Of a stretch of DNA of 64,000 nucleotides, positions 62,655 to 64,000 are shown piece after piece (position 1 is the first letter of the stretch; each line of letters starts with the position of its first letter). The notes beneath the pieces were generated by a model. That model was not told where the DNA came from. It did not search any database and saw only the letters and a list, made by a program, of their open reading frames with translations. Source of the DNA: an uncultured Gammaproteobacteria bacterium (GTDB lineage Bacteria; Pseudomonadota; Gammaproteobacteria; JAADHQ01). The stretch lies in NCBI GenBank assembly GCA_947258655.1, contig CAMYJD010000009.1, positions 1-64,000 of the forward strand, in the 5' to 3' direction. A program made the translations under genes and the position numbers.

Positions 62655-63671
62655 ATGTTAAAGATAATAGAACATATACCCGAGGGTTTCATCGATACGG
62701 ACGCAACCCGCCTGTGCGAAGTCATGCCGCAGCCGACATTGATCCATCTACAGGGCCGCCGTCCGGAACCCTTGTTTGTGTCGGTATTACTACATGGCAA
62801 CGAGGTCACCGGACTGCATGCGATCCAGGACCTGTTGCGCAAGTACCGGGAGCAGGAACTGCCACGTTCAGTGTCGATTTTTGTCGGGAATGTCACGGCC
62901 GCCGAACACGGACAACGGCGCCTGCAGGGTCAGCCCGATTATAACCGCGTGTGGCCGGGTGGCGATCAGACCGATGTGCCCGAAGCGCAGATGATGGAGG
63001 AAGTGGTCGCCGATATGCGCAGGCGCAATATTTTTGCCAGTATCGACATCCATAACAATACCGGTATCAATCCGCATTACGCCTGCGTTAATGTCATCGA
63101 TGACCGCTTCTTTCACCTGGCCACGCTGTTCAGTCGCACCGTGGTCTATTTTACCAACCCTACTGGTGTGCAATCGGCGGCCTTCGCACCTATATGTCCG
63201 GCCGTAACGGTCGAATGCGGCAAGGTCGGACAAAAATATTCCGACCAGCATGCGATGGAGTTCATCGATGCGGCCCTGCACCTGTCCGAGATCCCAACCC
63301 ACGGTTTTCCATCACATGACATCGACCTGTTTCATACCATCGCCATCGTCAAGGTACCCGCCGAAGCCAATTTCAGTTTCAATGGTGATGACTGCGAGAT
63401 CTGTTTCGACAGCGACATCGATCACATGAACTTTCGTGAACTGGATATGGGCACGCGCCTGGGGCGGGTATGCAGCAATAACCCGGCGCACCTCGAGGCC
63501 TGGGACAATGACGGCAACAATATCGGTGACGAGGTCTTTAGCTATGATGACAACGAGATCCAGACCCGCAAAGCGGTCATGCCGTCGATGCTGACATTGA
63601 ACGAGCGCGTGATTCGCCAGGATTGCCTGTGTTACCTGATGGAACGTTACCGGATTGGTGATGCAGGCTGA
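62655..63671 (+). CDS. M14-family succinylglutamate desuccinylase/aspartoacylase-like protein
   Basis: A 338-residue zinc amidohydrolase of the AstE/ASPA subfamily. Zinc ligands are visible: LLHGNEVTG (H47, E50) and SIDIHNNTG (H133). The Arg-binding DYNRVWPGG segment is present, and the catalytic Glu is in AVTVECGKVGQ. Members cleave N-acyl amino acids such as N-acetylaspartate or N-succinylglutamate. There are no other ast arginine-succinyltransferase genes nearby. It is coupled to the GCS2-like gene, suggesting a common metabolite is formed and hydrolysed. The start at 62655 gives the conserved N-terminus. Confidence 0.8.
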   Translation: MLKIIEHIPEGFIDTDATRLCEVMPQPTLIHLQGRRPEPLFVSVLLHGNEVTGLHAIQDLLRKYREQELPRSVSIFVGNVTAAEHGQRRLQGQPDYNRVWPGGDQTDVPEAQMMEEVVADMRRRNIFASIDIHNNTGINPHYACVNVIDDRFFHLATLFSRTVVYFTNPTGVQSAAFAPICPAVTVECGKVGQKYSDQHAMEFIDAALHLSEIPTHGFPSHDIDLFHTIAIVKVPAEANFSFNGDDCEICFDSDIDHMNFRELDMGTRLGRVCSNNPAHLEAWDNDGNNIGDEVFSYDDNEIQTRKAVMPSMLTLNERVIRQDCLCYLMERYRIGDAG

Positions 63672-63707
63672 TTAAAGTAGTTCTAAACCAATATCCCTGT
63701 CATTGCG

Positions 63708-63879
63708 GATTTTGGCCAGGAAGGCCTTATTGCCGTTTAATAATTTTCAAACGATTGGCACGATGTTCGCGAAGGCCACGGAAGGCCGAGAGCGATTTTG
63801 GCCAGGAAGGCCTTATTGCCGTTTAACAATTTTCAAACGATTGGCACGATGTTCGCGAAGGCCACGGAAGGCCGAGAGC
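63708..63879. repeat. 86-bp tandem duplication
   Basis: Two adjacent copies (63708-63793 and 63794-63879) begin GATTTTGGCCAGGAAGG and end GGAAGGCCGAGAGC, with a single base difference seen (TAATAA versus TAACAA). Each unit holds several GGCC-centred words (GGCCAGGAAGGCC; GAAGGCCACGGAAGGCC), so it could form hairpins. It lies directly after the M14 gene, in non-coding DNA. Confidence 0.9.
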
Positions 63880-63882
63880 GTC

Positions 63883-63960
63883 GGAATGAAGCAATCTGTT
63901 CAATTGCGTATCAAGAGCTATGATCGAGCTGGACATAAACTCCGTTAGATCTCTGCGGTA
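63883..63960 (+). repeat. Dispersed repeat, copy B
   Basis: Matches the reverse complement of 39993-40070 without gaps. It abuts the 86-bp tandem duplication. The remaining ~40 bp to the window end hold nothing recognisable. Confidence 0.75.
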
Positions 63961-64000
63961 CAAGCCCTGTGACCGCCTATGTAATCTTCAATAGAATGGC

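Noticed and set aside
63703-63948. 81-residue ORF across the tandem duplication
   Set aside because: It has a TTG start without ribosome site and is created by the 86-bp duplication plus the dispersed repeat.

Overview
The window looks like the chromosome of a gammaproteobacterium, probably a free-living or symbiotic sulfur-oxidiser-type lineage (Chromatiales/Thiotrichales-like), although the exact taxon cannot be fixed from sequence alone. The evidence is a set of gene orders typical of the class: rplM-rpsI; zapB/zapA-6S RNA-fau with ygfB-pepP-ubiH-ubiI; lptD-surA-pdxA-rsmA; apaG-apaH-folA; lgt-thyA; and amgK-murU beside lptD. The split glycine decarboxylase (gcvPA/gcvPB) and the duplicated small porins fit the same picture. 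Most of the window is ordinary, well-conserved housekeeping sequence. The accessory material sits in the gaps.

Layout. 1-6.1 kb: 3' end of an outer-membrane porin, a SHOCT lipoprotein, rplM-rpsI, a small element carrying a four-helix-bundle (23S IVS-type) gene, tRNA-Gln(CTG), two tandem paralogous porins and a yqaA-type membrane protein. 6.2-12.7 kb: a giant FAD/4Fe-4S oxidoreductase, a RAYT transposase in 20-bp inverted repeats, a DUF2452-like gene whose end runs into that element, and a lysine-rich DUF2934 protein. 12.7-20.3 kb: an aminotransferase/oxidoreductase pair for a 3-amino sugar nucleotide (gnnB/gnnA-like), a diguanylate cyclase coupled to a PhnD-like binding protein, rpiA and ilvA. 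20.4-31 kb: a Lys/Ala repeat (histone H1-like) protein, 1.1 kb of AT-rich non-coding DNA, fau, 6S RNA, zapA, zapB-like, ygfB, pepP, ubiH, a HAMP-only membrane protein, ubiI and a CPA1 antiporter. 30-39.8 kb: a Fur-box iron uptake pair, a tandem glycine riboswitch with terminator, gcvT-gcvH-gcvPA-tpx-gcvPB, dgkA and a PfkB kinase. 40-49.5 kb: a DUF255 protein, lgt-thyA, folA-apaH-apaG on the minus strand, then three plus-strand envelope genes. 49.5-63.7 kb: rsmA-pdxA-surA-lptD on the minus strand, and divergently an RND efflux pair, amgK-murU, a GCS2-type ligase and an M14 deacylase. The last 330 bp carry a tandem duplication and a dispersed repeat.

How the genes work together. The main themes are the cell envelope (lptD, surA, lgt, amgK-murU, dgkA, porins, RND pump, a possible diamino-lipid A sugar pathway), one-carbon metabolism (glycine cleavage, thyA, folA, fau), ubiquinone synthesis, and iron uptake under Fur.

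No clearly new defence or biosynthetic system was found. The best candidates for undescribed biology are: (i) the four-helix-bundle element with word-like inverted ends next to rpsI and tRNA-Gln, plus a possible gene-less relative 1 kb upstream; (ii) the GCS2-like ligase + M14 deacylase pair; (iii) the PhnD-like/GGDEF module; (iv) the RAYT element that has replaced the tail of its neighbour and has a Fur-box-like palindrome at one end; (v) the Lys-repeat protein with its long AT-rich upstream region.
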